A DNA stretch of 64,000 nt from Prostheceraeus crozeri (GCA_907163375.1 CAJQUW010010391.1:62001-126000), one strand, 5' to 3'; counted from the stretch's first letter, positions 40,780-52,652 are shown. Notes: a model not told the origin generated them from the letters alone. A program made the numbers and translations.

Positions 40780-41539
40780 GATCGATTGGAGGTGCACGTG
40801 CCGAAAAGTGTCAAGTTCGCTTCCAATACCTGCGAGGAGAGCGTAGCCGCCAGAGACGGTCATTGAAGAACAGTAGTGGACAAGCAGCTACGAATTCGAG
40901 GCTGAGTCCAATTTGTCATCAGATGACTTTTCTTGATGACTTCATCACAACGAGGAAGAACACAGCGAATCTCACAGCTCTCGGCGATGCAGAATCTGAA
41001 AATGTTGCCTCAGATGGAAGCCAATCCGACGACCAGAGAAGTGACAAATCTTTGGCGATGGACGAGCGACCGCCCGACTCCAAACTCCGAAAGCATGGCT
41101 CGTTCGAATATAAAATGGACGAGACTTTGAAAATGTGTGCCAATCTTCTGAAAAGTGAAACGAAAGAAGAGTGCCAAATATTCAAAAGTGAAGGACTCAG
41201 GTCAATGCCGATGGATAAGCACCGCTTCGCTATGCTCAAACATCAAGAGCTTCAATACAACATTCAGCAAGGATTTATAGTTCCGCCAAACGTGCGCCTA
41301 CCCATGCCACAGCAACAGTGTTCGACGGCTACAACACAACATGTTACAACACCAGCAAGTGCAAATGCAAATGGACTTTCAGTGACTCAGTTATATGAAC
41401 CATCTTCTGAGTCTGCCAAGATTTACCTAAACTTGGGAATTACATGTGATAGATGTTTCTTGGATCAAATAGTATTTTCATTAGTAAATTCAATTTGCAT
41501 CAGTCAACATAAAATGGAGAAAATATCGCTGAATTAATT
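40780..41539 (+). pseudogene. MADF-like DNA-binding ORF, possible Harbinger accessory protein
   Basis: The plus-strand frame upstream of 40863 and through 41537 reads KCQVRFQYLRGERSRQRRSL followed by KNSSGQAATNSRLSPICHQ and MTFLDDFITTRKNTANL. The spacing of KxxxRxxxLR, a basic stretch, SGQ and FLDDF is the pattern of the C-terminal half of a MADF (Adf-1-like) domain. A polar linker follows, then MDETLKMCANLLKSETKEEC and MPMDKHRFAMLKHQELQYNI, a BESS-like helical end. No ATG is seen at the start; the first half of the MADF domain is missing or in an upstream exon. Harbinger elements often carry a second Myb/SANT- or MADF-type ORF, and a Harbinger transposase lies next door in convergent orientation, so it may be that partner. 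It could instead be a host gene fragment. Confidence 0.5.
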
Positions 41540-41721
41540 AAACGATTTATCGATTAATTAATTCAATTAAAATAATTAATCATTAACCACTTCTTTGCAC
41601 ACACAATCTATCTAATGATGAATTAACTAAACTTCAAAATATCGTAGTATTAAAACAACAATAAATGAGATGGATGACCATTACAATAGCAACCGCTTCC
41701 AGGCGACCTCGGACAAGCGAT

Positions 41722-42063
41722 CTAATGATTCAATGCCTCCGGCTTTCACGAGGTCGAAATGATATTTCAATGCGCCTTGCTCTTGGCACCACCATGAAAA
41801 ATGGCTTGCCAGCTGGGAATCGAACCCAGTCTTCGAACTGCTAACGCGGCATGAAGATCACCAAGACCAGCGAAGCACACCCTCCATGATCGTGTGAAGA
41901 ACAAGTAAAGCTTTCAGCGCGCATTATGACGTTGCCTTCCTGGTTAGCAGTTCGAAGACTGTGTTCGATTCCCAGCCGGCAAGCCATTTTTCATGGTGGT
42001 GTCAAGAGCAAGGCGCATTGAAATATCATTCGACCTTGTGACGGCCGGAGGCATTGAATCAAT
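41722..42063. repeat. Inverted repeat with tRNA-like T-arm sequences
   Basis: The arms 41728-41858 and 41938-42058 are complementary with few differences: GATTCAATGCCTCCGG faces CCGGAGGCATTGAATC, and GGGAATCGAACCCAGTCTTC faces GAAGACTGTGTTCGATTCCC. The left arm on the minus strand has CTGGGTTCGATTCCCAG, a perfect tRNA T-arm and B box. It probably derives from a tRNA-type SINE or tRNA-derived foldback. The right copy of the segmental duplication (58.8 kb) begins inside this structure. Confidence 0.6.
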
Positions 42064-42133
42064 CATTAGAGATGACCACTATTATTTGCGAACTCTTTCG
42101 CAGATAGATAATTATATAACAATGCAGTCATCA

Positions 42134-42770
42134 CATCAGATAAAATTCTGCCACGGTACAGCACCTGCAGGAGAAAGAAAAAAATCAGCAAATTCATCTC
42201 TGAGCGAGATAAGCTCATGTGCCGACATATTTGATCCAACACGACCAATTTCAGAGGCGCCTGATGTATTATCCTCTCTCCATCGCCCAGGAATAAGCAA
42301 TCCGTCAATATCGTCACGATCAAGTAAATCAGGTGTCATGTAATTACGATTTCCGTCATTTACATTAGAATTCTCAATTTGCAAATAATAGTGCAAAACA
42401 AAAGCTGCTTTTACAAAAGTTCCACAATTTTTAATGCTTCAATTGATCCCGGGCGACCAAACAATGTCCATCTCGAAACTAACACCCCAAAACTGTTTTC
42501 AATCATCAAACGCCGTGCACGTGACAGGCGATAGCTACATGTTTTTTCTCGATTCGGTAATAAAGCTCGTCCACGAGAGGGAAAAATGCGCATCAAACAT
42601 TTTTTAATGGAAAAGCTTTGTCACCGATTATTCTCAACTTCAGTTTCACTCACTCGTTCAGCTAGCGGGATGTTGATAGTATCATCCATCAAATTGAGTA
42701 GAAGGTCGGAGTCATAGACTAAGTATATTAGGTAGAGTGATAACTCCGCATTTATTAAATCCCCAATGTG
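42134..42770 (-). pseudogene. Harbinger (HARBI1-type) transposase, C-terminal part
   Basis: Minus-strand frames give, in order: LLNLMDDTINIPLAE; IIGDKAFPLK in another frame; MRIFPSRGRALLPNREKTCS followed by YRLSRARRLMIENSFGVLV (the catalytic Glu region, IENSFG); SRWTLFGRP; and HYYLQIENSNVNDGNRNYM with a C-terminal stretch ending VPWQNFI at 42136. This is the usual end of HARBI1/PIF DDE transposases, which cut and join the element. Frameshifts occur in the A6 run near 42604 and near 42415. The central part with the two catalytic Asp residues is at 45950-46665 on the same strand. Between them lie intron-like sequence and the hAT insertion. Confidence 0.8.
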
Positions 42771-42775
42771 TACAC

Positions 42776-45217
42776 CAGGGCTGTGGAGCCGATGCGTTAT
42801 CTCATCGGCTCCGGCTCCACGACACTGATGTGAAAGGCTCCGGCTCGGCTCCGGCTCGGCTCCGGCTCGGCTCCGGCTCCGACTTCAAATTCAGGTTCTA
42901 TCTATACTGGTTATCCTGGATCCGTTGAACGGGTTTTTTGGATGACGGTGTGGCCTTTAGAGGCTTGCTACAATCATCAAATTAGTTTTCATTAACAAGC
43001 AACGACTTAAGTTAATAATAAAAATGATAATAGCCTAATATAATGACAAATAGCATACTTGTCATATATTTTTGCATGAATTGATTATCTCTGAAAGATG
43101 AAATAAAGTTATAGCCAGGATTGGTTAAATTAGATAAAGATCTCCTGCACTGGCTAAATATAAATTGGCCTAGCCTGCAACCAGTCTACTACGAGGCTAC
43201 ATTAAGTAAGACTACATGAGTGATGATGATATACCTAATTAGCCGTCACAGGGGCCGAATAGTAGCATAAGCTTTTTAACAAAGCTTGAATATGAAACTG
43301 GATAGCGTATGCCTCTAAATAGCTTATAGGGCCTGTATCTACTCGAACATGGAAAGGGCATCGGCTATATAGCCAAATATACCGTATCAATAAAGATATC
43401 AATTGCTTTATTGGATATTAATGTGTATATAGACTAGCTTAGGTTGTTATTGTTATTTGTTATTGCCTTTATTCAATAGTCTGTTGGTCCATGAATAATA
43501 TGATCGGTGGGTAGCCCACGACTCATCATCTGTAGAAATTGTAATTTAGATAGCCTCATTGCAGTGTAGGCTAGAAATGTACAATTGAAAATTATACTTA
43601 AAAAAATTAAAAATATCTAATTTAGGACAAGTTTTGTAATTCTATGCAGCATACTTAATACGTTAAGGCCTAACTTACATTATATTAATTTCGTATTTTT
43701 CATTATGGCGTAAAGTTGCACTAAATAATTCATCAATGATTCATGTATATTATTATATTCAATTTATGTATAACACATTACCACTATTCCTCTGATGATG
43801 GTTAGGCTGATGAAACTGAACTCGGAGTATCACACAATATGTTGCAGGGTGCTATGCATAATAAAAATTTGACTGCGAGCACCGAGCAGAAATCCCATCT
43901 ACTTTGCTAGCTTTCGAATGCGCGTGCGGTTTAATGTCACAGACAATAGAAAAGGGAGGTCAAAAGGCGCCTTTATTGAGAGCGTCTCAGTCTTTCTTTA
44001 TTGATTACATATAAGTCAGCATGATATCAGCATAAAGTGTTGACAGACGGAAAAAATAATAATGAAAATTCTTGAAATCCACAGGTCTATGACATTTGAG
44101 GAAATATTATTACACGATACGGCTCTTGTGCAGTCCTCCCCCCCCCCATTTTTTCTCTGGTCAAAAGATGCAGTACCATTGGATGTCCGTTTCAGCATCA
44201 CCGGTTTGAGAGAAGCATTCCATGCTGTTGTAAAAATCTACGTGGGTAATTGCGATGTCATGGTCGCAAACTTCGTCAGCAAGTCAACATTGTAATTTGC
44301 CTTCGGGTTTTTCGCATTGAAATTTCCTTTGAAGTCAAAGGAAATTCATTGTGAATGAGATACCTTTAAAATAATAGGGCGCTACCAGAAGTGGCTGGGT
44401 CGCTTATTGCTATAGCCATGTGAGGACTTGTAGTCAGGTCATTCGTGTGAGTGTGAAGAGTTATCCCTCCAATCAAAATTGATCAAATTGAATAATCGAT
44501 TGTTTTGAAAAATGTTGGTGGGGGACTGCACAAGAGCCTACAATACAATCTAAGGAAATTGGCATTGTCACAGATGCCAGTAGCTTCTGCCAGTAGCCAT
44601 ACCGATAGATGATAGCCTACATAGTAACCGTATTAGATTTAAGACATTGCGCAAGAAATGCAGCTATATTATCTTTGCTGACTGAACTGGAAATGTGTAC
44701 ATAAATGACTGGCGACTTGTCTGTAGGAATCTACAATCATCTAGTTAGCATGCATATAACAAGTCTTCAAATTAATGGATTTTGGAGAATACGTTGTCAA
44801 TATGGAAATTAGTCTTACGAAACATGTGCAATAAAAAAATATTACACATGTGTGTAAATATATAATAGATATAATACAAAAGAAGGCGGCAACTGCAAAG
44901 AAAGATATCGTGGAGGACAGATCATTGGTATACTTAAAAGACATATCTTTAGATTTCAAATGATTTAATTTTTTTATGATGCCAATTAATAACTTTCAAA
45001 ATTCTAGATTTATATCAAAGCTCAAACTATCGGAGCCGGAGCCGGAGCCCTTGTGATAAATCGGCTCAGGCTCCGACCAAAACCATCGGCTCCTTAAGGC
45101 TCCGGCTCCGGCTCCGACAAAAACCATCGGCTCCTTAAGGCTCCGGCTCCGGCTCCGACCAAAACCATCGGCTCCTTAAGGCTCCGGCTCCGGCTCGGCT
45201 CCGGCTCCACAGCCCTG
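42776..45217. mobile_element. Non-autonomous hAT element with GGAGCC arrays, copy 1
   Basis: The ends CAGGGCTGTGGAGCCG and its complement are flanked by GTGTACAC at 42768-42775 and 45218-45225, a perfect 8-bp duplication. Subterminal GGCTCC/GGAGCC arrays lie at both ends (42807-42882 and 45029-45210). The related sequence at about 47325-47350 (CCAAATGTGTATACACTTTC on the minus strand) shows the equivalent uninterrupted site. The 2.4-kb interior has no transposase and no other recognisable gene. Confidence 0.9.
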
Positions 45218-45239
45218 GTGTACACACTTTCGCTTTTAT

Positions 45240-45945
45240 TAAATGAACTCAAGGGAGGGAGATACAGTTGTCAATTGTCACCAATTGTGAGATATGCAAA
45301 TTATTGCAGCTTTGAAGAAATTACCATGGAATTGAGTGATCATCATTGTAGTGCAGAAGGAATAATGGTATCTTACAGATCCTCCGTGTCATGACAGCCT
45401 TGGAGAGGTAGCGTTTGTTACATTAGCAACTTGATGACCTGCTATTGCTTTCTTGCTCAACCTCAAGAGAATCTTCTAAAGCGAGATCACATCATAAGCA
45501 ACCTGCCACTGGTAGAGCAAAATAACAATCAAAGACAATGATTTCAATTAGCCTTGAAAGATGTAAATGGGTCCACATCACTATTCAGATTAATGAAGTG
45601 AAGCATAAATTTAGTGAATCATAAAATCATGCCGGTGAAAATTGAATTAAAAACTTGACATTTCATCCAAGAAAGCACGAATAATATCGCGACTTTTTCA
45701 TGGACTTTCATTGTAATATAATACACATCATGAAATTCCCTTGATAATCAGCTTAATTTCTGCTTAGTTAGGATGCTTATTAACAAATATTCATTCCTTT
45801 TGATATCCAACTTGTTTCATACTACTTAAAAGGGGTTTCTGTGTCGGTAGTATATAAATTGGCAAAAATTTAGCTTTTTAAAAATTGCCCAAATAAGGTT
45901 TTGGACCACAGGAACGCAAAAAATTGAATCTTTTCATATAAAAAT
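45240..45945. repeat. Inverted repeat arm (partner 46680-47380)
   Basis: GAAGAAATTACCATGGAATT, TTTTGGACCACAGG and CATTCCTTTTGATATCCAAC recur as complements in 46680-47380, at clearly diverged similarity. The two arms enclose the transposase exon at 45950-46665, an old inverted duplication of Harbinger-flanking sequence. Confidence 0.65.
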
Positions 45946-45949
45946 TGTC

Positions 45950-46665
45950 ACTATATGCAGATGCCTTTTTGAGTTGACTACTCTATGATCAGAGTTTCTG
46001 AAAGCTCCATCAGCCCCTTCGTGCCCAGTACTGCTGAAATTTACATATGTCAACACATGCCGTGAGTCGCAGATTGTTAATACGAGCGTGCTAAATCTGT
46101 GCATGTAATTATAAAATTCGGATCCTGAAGATTTCGGGCACTGAACGTGGAAATGTTTGGCGTCGATAGCTCCTATACAGTGGAGAAAGTTCCAATGTTC
46201 TCAGAATCCATCCGCGATTTCAGTCCATTCTTCCTGAGTAGATGGCCATTTAATGTATTTGTTGGCCATAACATTCCATATAACCTCACGCGTCTCTCGC
46301 AGAATGCAGCTCATTGTTGATCGACCGCGGCGGAATCGAAAAGATAATACCATTTTTGAACATCCAGCAGATAAATACACCAAAAATATAGCTAGTCGCC
46401 ATTCAGGGTACACTGGCTCTCTGAAAGAGTTCTTTTGTAAATTATCACGAAGAAGTGACAACAGATGATCGAATCGCGAAGGAACCATACGAAAATATTG
46501 GAAATACATTTGCTTGTCATCTTCACGTAAATGGGGAATTAAGGCCACAAATTCATTGTATTCTTCACGCATATGATATGCTGTCCGTATCCACCATCGA
46601 CGTTGTTTCCATAGAGTAGGGATATATAGGCAGAGCGTCGAGTCAAAAAAGTATCTGTATACAGT
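45950..46665 (-). pseudogene. Harbinger (HARBI1-type) transposase, N-terminal and central part
   Basis: From about 46665 the minus-strand frame reads LYIPTLWKQRRWWIRTAYHM then REEYNEFVALIPH, FRMVPSRFDHLLSLL, YPEWRLAIFLVYLSAGCSKM, FRRGRSTMSCILRETREVIW and STQEEWTEIADGF. A TGA (46201-46203) replaces the usual Trp. The frame continues EHWNFLHCIGAIDAKHFHVQ with the first catalytic Asp (GAIDAKH), SGSEFYNYM and ICDSRHVLTYVNFSS (second Asp), then GADGAFRNSDH. This is the classic HARBI1 order. The copy at 63.0-63.7 kb shares the TGA; the truncated copy at 49.79 kb has TGG there. The catalytic Glu region is at 42134-42770. Confidence 0.85.
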
Positions 46666-46679
46666 AAAAAATTTTATAT

Positions 46680-47337
46680 GAAAACTTACAGTTTTTTGCG
46701 GAGATTACGCTCCTGTGGTCCAAAAAATTATTTAAGCAGTTTTTAAAAAGTCAAAATTTTGCCAAATTATATACCAGCGAGATGACTCCTCTATGTAAGT
46801 ATTATGAAACAAGTTGGATATCAAAAGGAATGAATATTTGCTGATAAGCATCGTAACTAAGCGGAAATCAAGCTGATTATCAAGGGAATTTCATGATCCG
46901 TATTATTATAATGGAAGTCCTCATGGAAAAGTTGTGATATTATTCGCGCTTTCTTGGCTTTCTTTTTTCATTTCAATTTTCACCGCCATTATTTTATGAT
47001 TCATTAAAAATTCATGTTTTATTTCTTGAATCTCAATAGTGGTTTGGACCCATTTGCAACTTTCAAAGTCAATTGAAATCATTGTCTTTGATTATGTGAT
47101 TTTGTTCTTCAAGTGGCAAGTTGCCTGTGATACATGTGATCGCGCTTAAGAAAATGCTCTTGAGGTTGAGCAATAGGAACCCATCGAATTGCTAATTTGA
47201 CAAACATTTAATCTCCAAGGCTGTCTTGACACTGAGAATCTGTAAAATACCATCGTTCCTTCTGCATTACAATCATGATCAATCAATTCCGTGGTAATTT
47301 CTTCAAAACTGCAAAAATGAAATCGAAAGTGTATACA
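46680..47337. repeat. Inverted repeat arm (partner 45240-45945)
   Basis: Described with its partner; no gene is seen. It includes AAACAAGTTGGATATCAAAAGG (in part) at about 46808 and CTCCTGTGGTCC at about 46709. Confidence 0.6.
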
Positions 47338-47350
47338 CATTTGGGATTTA

Positions 47351-47794
47351 TAATATGATAAATTCTTCAAAAAACCAAGTTCTCTTCAATTATTTTATTG
47401 CGAGTTTTCAGGTGAATGCTCCTCCCGTCTTCAGGCACGTACAGAGAGTGACTAGAAGCTGACGTTAAGCATGGAATACCGATTACAATTCAAAAATCAC
47501 AGGACACGCTACTGACACTGTCCACGTAATAATACGCAAGACATTCTACTAACACTAATTCTTGCGTATTATTACGTGGACAGTGCCAGTAGCGTGTCCT
47601 GTGATTCTTGAATTGTAATCGGTACTATTCCATGCTTAACGTCAGCTTCTAGTCACTCTCTGTACGTGCCTGAAGACAGGTGGAGCATTCACCTGAAAGC
47701 TCGCAATACAATAATTGAAGAGAACTTGGTTTTTGAAGAATTCATCATATTATAACTGCTAGTTGTTCTCTGAGAAGAAGAATATGGGTGAACT
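47351..47794. mobile_element. 444-bp hairpin insertion with 13-bp flanking repeats
   Basis: CATTTGGGATTTA flanks it at 47338-47350 and 47795-47807. Inside, two arms of nearly 190 bases (about 47356-47540 and 47565-47750) are complementary with very few mismatches, separated by about 20 bases (CATTCTACTAACACTAATT). Example words are GACACTGTCCACGTAATAAT facing its complement, and CTCTCTGTACGTGCCTGAAG. No ORF is present. It interrupts the inverted arm, whose uninterrupted version lies at 42.73-42.77/45.22 kb. The same insertion is in unit 2 at about 50944-51387. Class unknown; a foldback MITE is the simplest reading. Confidence 0.75.
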
Positions 47795-48369
47795 CATTTG
47801 GGATTTAATAAATGCGGAGTTACCTCTCTATGATATACCTACTCTATGGTTGTTTCCTACGATATTTTTTCTCATCAAATACACTTGTCGCAATACCGTG
47901 AGAACTAGAAAAACACGTTTTCTTGAATCCATAATTCGAATGCGACAGTCGGACAACCATCAAACAACTGAGAAATACAGACACAAACACATACCTTCAT
48001 CAACAACTTCTTTACCTTTGTGAAACATACTCGATGAATCATTCCCCTTTTGTGAGTCTGTCAAACAGACACACAAGCTCTGTGTTTACAGAGAGATGCT
48101 TTGTCTTGTAAATGCAGACTCATGTGAGCCCGCCTTTACAATTGTACACAAATGTATTCCTCGAAGAATGAACATGATGATTGTAACTTTATTTATATTG
48201 AGTCAATGGTCTGTAAGTAATTTAAATTGCTTAAGATGCCTAATTCTGTAAGAAACAGACAAAATGTTTGATATTCAAAGTATTATTTTTGAAAGTTCAA
48301 ATTTCTTTTGCTGCCAATGCCTAGATTTGAAACTTCTGATTGGTTGTCGGAAATACGGAACTAGAGTCG

Positions 48370-48800
48370 GGAGTAGCAGGTATTGAGCAATATCAAAGAT
48401 TGTTCGCAATATATTCGTTGTATATTCGAATATGCATCTCCGGTCTTCTTTCATTTGCCAACTTCACTTGGATCTCAATTGGAGCGATTTCAAAACCGAA
48501 TGTACAAGCCTGTGTTTTCTCTACCCAGACATACTCGCTCCTCCAATTGTGTTTGTCACAGATTTCCGCAGATCAAGTATCGTCGATTTCAGGCTTGAAA
48601 ATGTTTCGGGAAGCTTGTGTGACCCACAATACATTCTGCATGAGAGGATGCCTCAACATTCTTCTCGAACTCATCGACCGATCATGCCACATTCTCGTAT
48701 ACTTCAAGCCGCCTCAATTCTTTTTTTCCTTAAATTGCTGTGCCATTGTGGAAAGCCTGATAATGCCATGAGTCTTCACCTTTTCCTTTTTGTATTTACA
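48370..48800 (+). pseudogene. CR1-like LINE RT C-terminal fragment (unit 1)
   Basis: The frame reads QYIRCIFEYASPVFFHLPTS then LGSQLERFQNRMYKPVF, resembling the thumb/C-terminal part of CR1/L2 ORF2 (an IEYA...PVF...LP...LE..Q.R pattern). Similar sequence occurs after the RT of the LINE at about 8.9 kb. Stops and frame changes follow. The copy in unit 2 is at 51963-52390, where a 27-bp stretch near 52368 is missing. Confidence 0.55.
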
Positions 48801-49690
48801 TTATGTTATTTGATTGACTTAAAAGCTGTACTTGATATGATTTCTATTGTCTCAATAAATATATCATATCTTCTCATTACTTCAATATGCAGGACTCTCC
48901 AGAAGAGCCTCCGATAAATCAGGGTTAGCATATTCATAGAATGAAGTAAATTATATATAGTTTTATACTCGCAATTTTTGAGAAAAACTAATGCAATTTT
49001 CGATAAGTAACAGTAAATTTAGTTTCACTTTCTATGAATCTGTTCAAAATATTCAAAGATGTGGTGAAATTTCTACGTCAAATACAAATGCACAGATTCC
49101 CAACATGTCCATGAACACTCCCATGCTCCGGCTTTTCCTGCAAAAATCATTTTCATTGAATCCAAAATACACTTATCTACATCTGAGTGGCAATCTACAT
49201 CCACTCAAGTCGTGACACTATTTACAACCGAGATGGTGGCTATTAAGTGATATTAAGAATCAACTTATCTCTTTGCACAGCAATAACCACATAATTAGAC
49301 TGGTCGTCTCTTCTTCTGATTGACTAGAAGGGAGGCATTGGAACATGTAACGTTGATGAAATGGCGCAATCTGCCGACATAATTAATACCATAGCAATCG
49401 AACAATGAGCAGCCAGTTCAAAATCAAACACCACAAGTTGTGCAAAGTTTCAGTGACTATTATCAACCGGATCACACAGGTAAGAGACACAGACGATGTC
49501 AAGTTCTACAGAGAAGTTTGTGAACGTTTTTTCATGCGCCTGCTAACTTTTTTTGAAATGATCGGAGGGCCCAACACTATCGATAAAACTTTTGCGCAAT
49601 GATCGGAGCATTTTGAAGGAATTCAGAGCAATCCGCAAGCGACGCACGACTTTTTTTCCTATCTCTGTAAGGTATTAGGAATTCCTTTTT
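48801..49690. other. Unassigned non-coding DNA in unit 1
   Basis: No gene recognised; the same sequence is in unit 2 at 52391-52525 and 54222-54980, split there by a PLE. Confidence 0.5.
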
Positions 49691-49789
49691 GCCCACCTAA
49701 TAGGTTCCTCGATGTGCCGTCCTTTTCGTATTAATCACACTTCTAGCAAACCGACGCAGATAAACAAAATATTTAATTCTGTGGTTCCA

Positions 49790-50260
49790 ATGTTCCCAGA
49801 ATCCATCCGCGATTTCAGTCCATTCTTCCTGAGTAGATGGGCATTTAATGTATTTGTCGGCCATAACATTCCATATAACCTTACGCGTCTCTCGCAGAAT
49901 GCAGCTCATTGTTGATCGACCGCGGCGGAATCGAAAAGATAATACCATTTTTGAACATCCAGCAGATAAATACACCAAAAATATAGCTAGTCGCCATTCA
50001 GGGTACACTGGCTCTCTGAAAGAGTTCTTTTGTAAATTATCACGAAGAAGTGACAACAGATGATCGAATCGCGAAGGAACCATACGAAAATATTGGAAAT
50101 ACATTTGCTTGTCATCTTCACGTAAATGGGGAATTAAGGCCACAAATTCATTGTATTCTTCACGCATATGATATGCTGTCCGTATCCACCATCGACGTTG
50201 TTTCCATAGAGTAGGTATATATAGGCAGAGTGTCGAGTCAAAAAAGTATCTGTATACAGT
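49790..50260 (-). pseudogene. Truncated Harbinger transposase, N-terminal part (unit 2)
   Basis: Identical in layout to 46201-46665 but with the Trp codon (GFWEHWN) where the other two copies have TGA. Right after EHWN the frame leaves transposase sequence at the duplication junction (49784) and ends 30 codons later at 49697 in unrelated residues (RIKYFVYLRRF). Both catalytic Asp regions are therefore missing. Residues ADKYIKC agree with the copy at 63.3 kb rather than with the adjacent unit 1 (ANKYIKW). Confidence 0.85.
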
Positions 50261-50943
50261 AAAAAATTTTATATGAAAACATGCAGTTTTTTGCGGAGAT
50301 TACGCTCCTGTGGTCCAAAAAATTATTTAAGCGGTTTTTAAAAAGTCAAAATTTTGCCAAATTATATACCAGCGAGATGACTCCTCTATGTAAGTATTAT
50401 GAAACAAGTTGGATATCAAAAGGAATGAATATTTGCTGATAAGCATCGTAACTAAGCGGAAATCAAGCTGATTATCAAGGGAATTTCATGATCCGTATTA
50501 TTATAATGGAAGTCCTCATGGAAAAGTTGTGATATTATACGCGCTTTCTTGGCTTTCTTTTTTCATTTCAATTTTCACCGCCATTATTTTATGATTCACT
50601 AAATTCATGTTTCATTTCTTGAATCTCAATAGTGGTTTGGACCCATTTGCAACTTTCAAAGTCAATTGAAATCATTGTCTTTGATTATGTGATTTTGTTC
50701 TTCAAGTGGCAAGTTGCCTGTGATACATGTGATCGCGCTTAAGAAAATGCTCTTGAGGTTGAGCAATAGGAACCCATCGAATTGCTAATTTGACAAACAT
50801 TTAATCTCCAAGGCTGTCTTGACACTGAGAATCTGTAAAATACCATCGTTCCTTCTGCATTACAATCATGATCAATCAATTCCGTGGTAATTTCTTCAAA
50901 ACTGCAAAAATGAAATCGAAAGTGTATACACATTTGGGATTTA

Positions 50944-51387
50944 TAATATGATAAATTCTTCAAAAAACCAAGTTCTCTTCAATTATTTTATTGCGAGTTT
51001 TCAGGTGAATGCTCCTCCCGTCTTCAGGCACGTACAGAGAGTGACTAGAAGCTGACGTTAAGCATGGAATACCGATTACAATTCAAAAATCACAGGACAC
51101 GCTACTGACACTGTCCACGTAATAATACGCAAGACATTCTACTAACACTAATTCTTGCGTATTATTACGTGGACAGTGCCAGTAGCGTGTCCTGTGATTC
51201 TTGAATTGTAATCGGTACTATTCCATGCTTAACGTCAGCTTCTAGTCACTCTCTGTACGTGCCTGAAGACAGGTGGAGCATTCACCTGAAAGCTCGCAAT
51301 ACAATAATTGAAGAGAACTTGGTTTTTGAAGAATTCATCATATTATAACTGCTAGTTGTTCTCTGAGAAGAAGAATATGGGTGAACT
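50944..51387. mobile_element. 444-bp hairpin insertion, unit 2 copy
   Basis: Copy of 47351-47794 carried by the tandem duplication, essentially unchanged. Confidence 0.75.
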
Positions 51388-51962
51388 CATTTGGGATTTA
51401 ATAAATGCGGAGTTACCTCTCTATGATATACCTACTCTATGGTTGTTTCCTACGATATTTTTTCTCATCAAATACACTTGTCGCAATACCGTGAGAACTA
51501 GAAAAACACGTTTTCTTGAATCCATAATTCGAATGCGACAGTCGGACAACCATCAAACAACTGAGAAATACAGACACAAACACATACCTTCATCAACAAC
51601 TTCTTTACCTTTGTGAAACATACTCGATGAATCATTCCCCTTTTGTGAGTCTGTCAAACAGACACACAAGCTCTGTGTTTACAGAGAGATGCTTTGTCTT
51701 GCAAATGCAGACTCATGTGAGCCCGCCTTTACAATTGTACACAAATGTATTCCTCGAAGAATGAACATGATGATTGTAACTTTATTTATATTGAGTCAAT
51801 GGTCTGTAAGTAATTTAAATTGCTTAAGATGCCTAATTCTGTAAGAAACAGACAAAATGTTTGATATTCAAAGTATTATTTTTGAAAGTTCAAATTTCTT
51901 TTGCTGCCAATGCCTAGATTTGAAACTTTTGATTGGTTGTCGGAAATACGGAACTAGAGTCG

Positions 51963-52390
51963 GGAGTAGCAGGTATTGAGCAATATCAAAGATTGTTCGC
52001 AATATATTCGTTGTATATTCGAATATGCATCTCCGGTCTTCTTTCATTTGCCAACTTCACTTGGATCTCAATTGGAGCGATTTCAAAACCGAATGTACAA
52101 GCCTGTGTTTTCTCTACCCAGACATACTCGCTCCTCCAATTATGTTTGTCACAGATTTCCGCAGATCAAGTATCGTCGATTTCAGGCTTGAAAATGTTTC
52201 GGGAAGCTTGTGTGACCCACAATACATTCTGCATGAGAGGATGCCTCAACATTCTTCTCGAACTCATCGACCGATCATGCCACATTCTCGTATACTTCAA
52301 GCCGCCTCAATTCTTTTTTTCCTTAAATTGCTGTGCCATTGTGGAAAGCCTGATAATGCCATGAGTCTTCCATTGTTATTTGATTGACTT
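51963..52390 (+). pseudogene. CR1-like LINE RT C-terminal fragment (unit 2)
   Basis: Copy of 48370-48800 with the same EYASPVFFHLP motif and one residue change (Cys to Tyr after SSN), plus a small deletion before 52380. Confidence 0.55.
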
Positions 52391-52624
52391 AAAAGCTGTA
52401 CTTGATATGATTTCTATTGTCTCAATAAATATATCTTATCTTCTCATTACTTCAATATGCAGGACTCTCCAGAAGAGCCTCCGATAAATCAGGGTTAGCA
52501 TATTCATAGAATGAAGTAAATTATGAAAATACGGAGAAGCGACTTCACGTATCCGGTATTATATCGATAGAGAGTAAAAAACCAAGTTTCAACGGATACA
52601 AAAGAGAAAAGATATTATATTATA

Positions 52625-52652
52625 CGACGTTTCGCCTTGCAGGCTTGGTCAC
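52625..52652 (-). ncRNA. Hammerhead-like motif, left PLE tail
   Basis: On the minus strand GTGACCAAGCCTGCAAGGCG then AAACGTCG: a GCC-TGCAA-GGC hairpin followed by GAAACGTC. The CTGANGA half of the core is degenerate (TGACCAA). Confidence 0.4.

Larger units (their letters stand above)
41818..46937. repeat. Segmental duplication, copy 1 (partner 58804-64000)
   Basis: From AATCGAACCCAGTC at 41818 the sequence matches 58804 onwards almost base for base, including the hAT insertion and the Harbinger transposase parts, until the window ends at 64000 (equivalent to about 46937). The offset is 16986 before the hAT element and 17063 after it, the difference being repeat expansion at the hAT end. Confidence 0.9.
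46189..49783. repeat. Tandem duplication, unit 1 (about 3.6 kb)
   Basis: Sequence from TTCCAATGTTCTCAGAATCC (about 46191) through AATTCTGTGG (about 49780) recurs head-to-tail at 49784-55040, offset about 3595, at very high identity. The left edge falls within the Harbinger transposase frame, so unit 2 carries a truncated transposase. Confidence 0.9.

Noticed and set aside
42066..42323. Overlapping frame with hydrophobic C-terminus
   Set aside because: Shadow of the Harbinger transposase C-terminus in another frame.
47763..48023. Harbinger N-terminal exon (LINAELPLYDIPTLW)
   Set aside because: The similarity to the Harbinger region is at DNA level through the inverted arm; the frame does not continue into transposase sequence on this strand.
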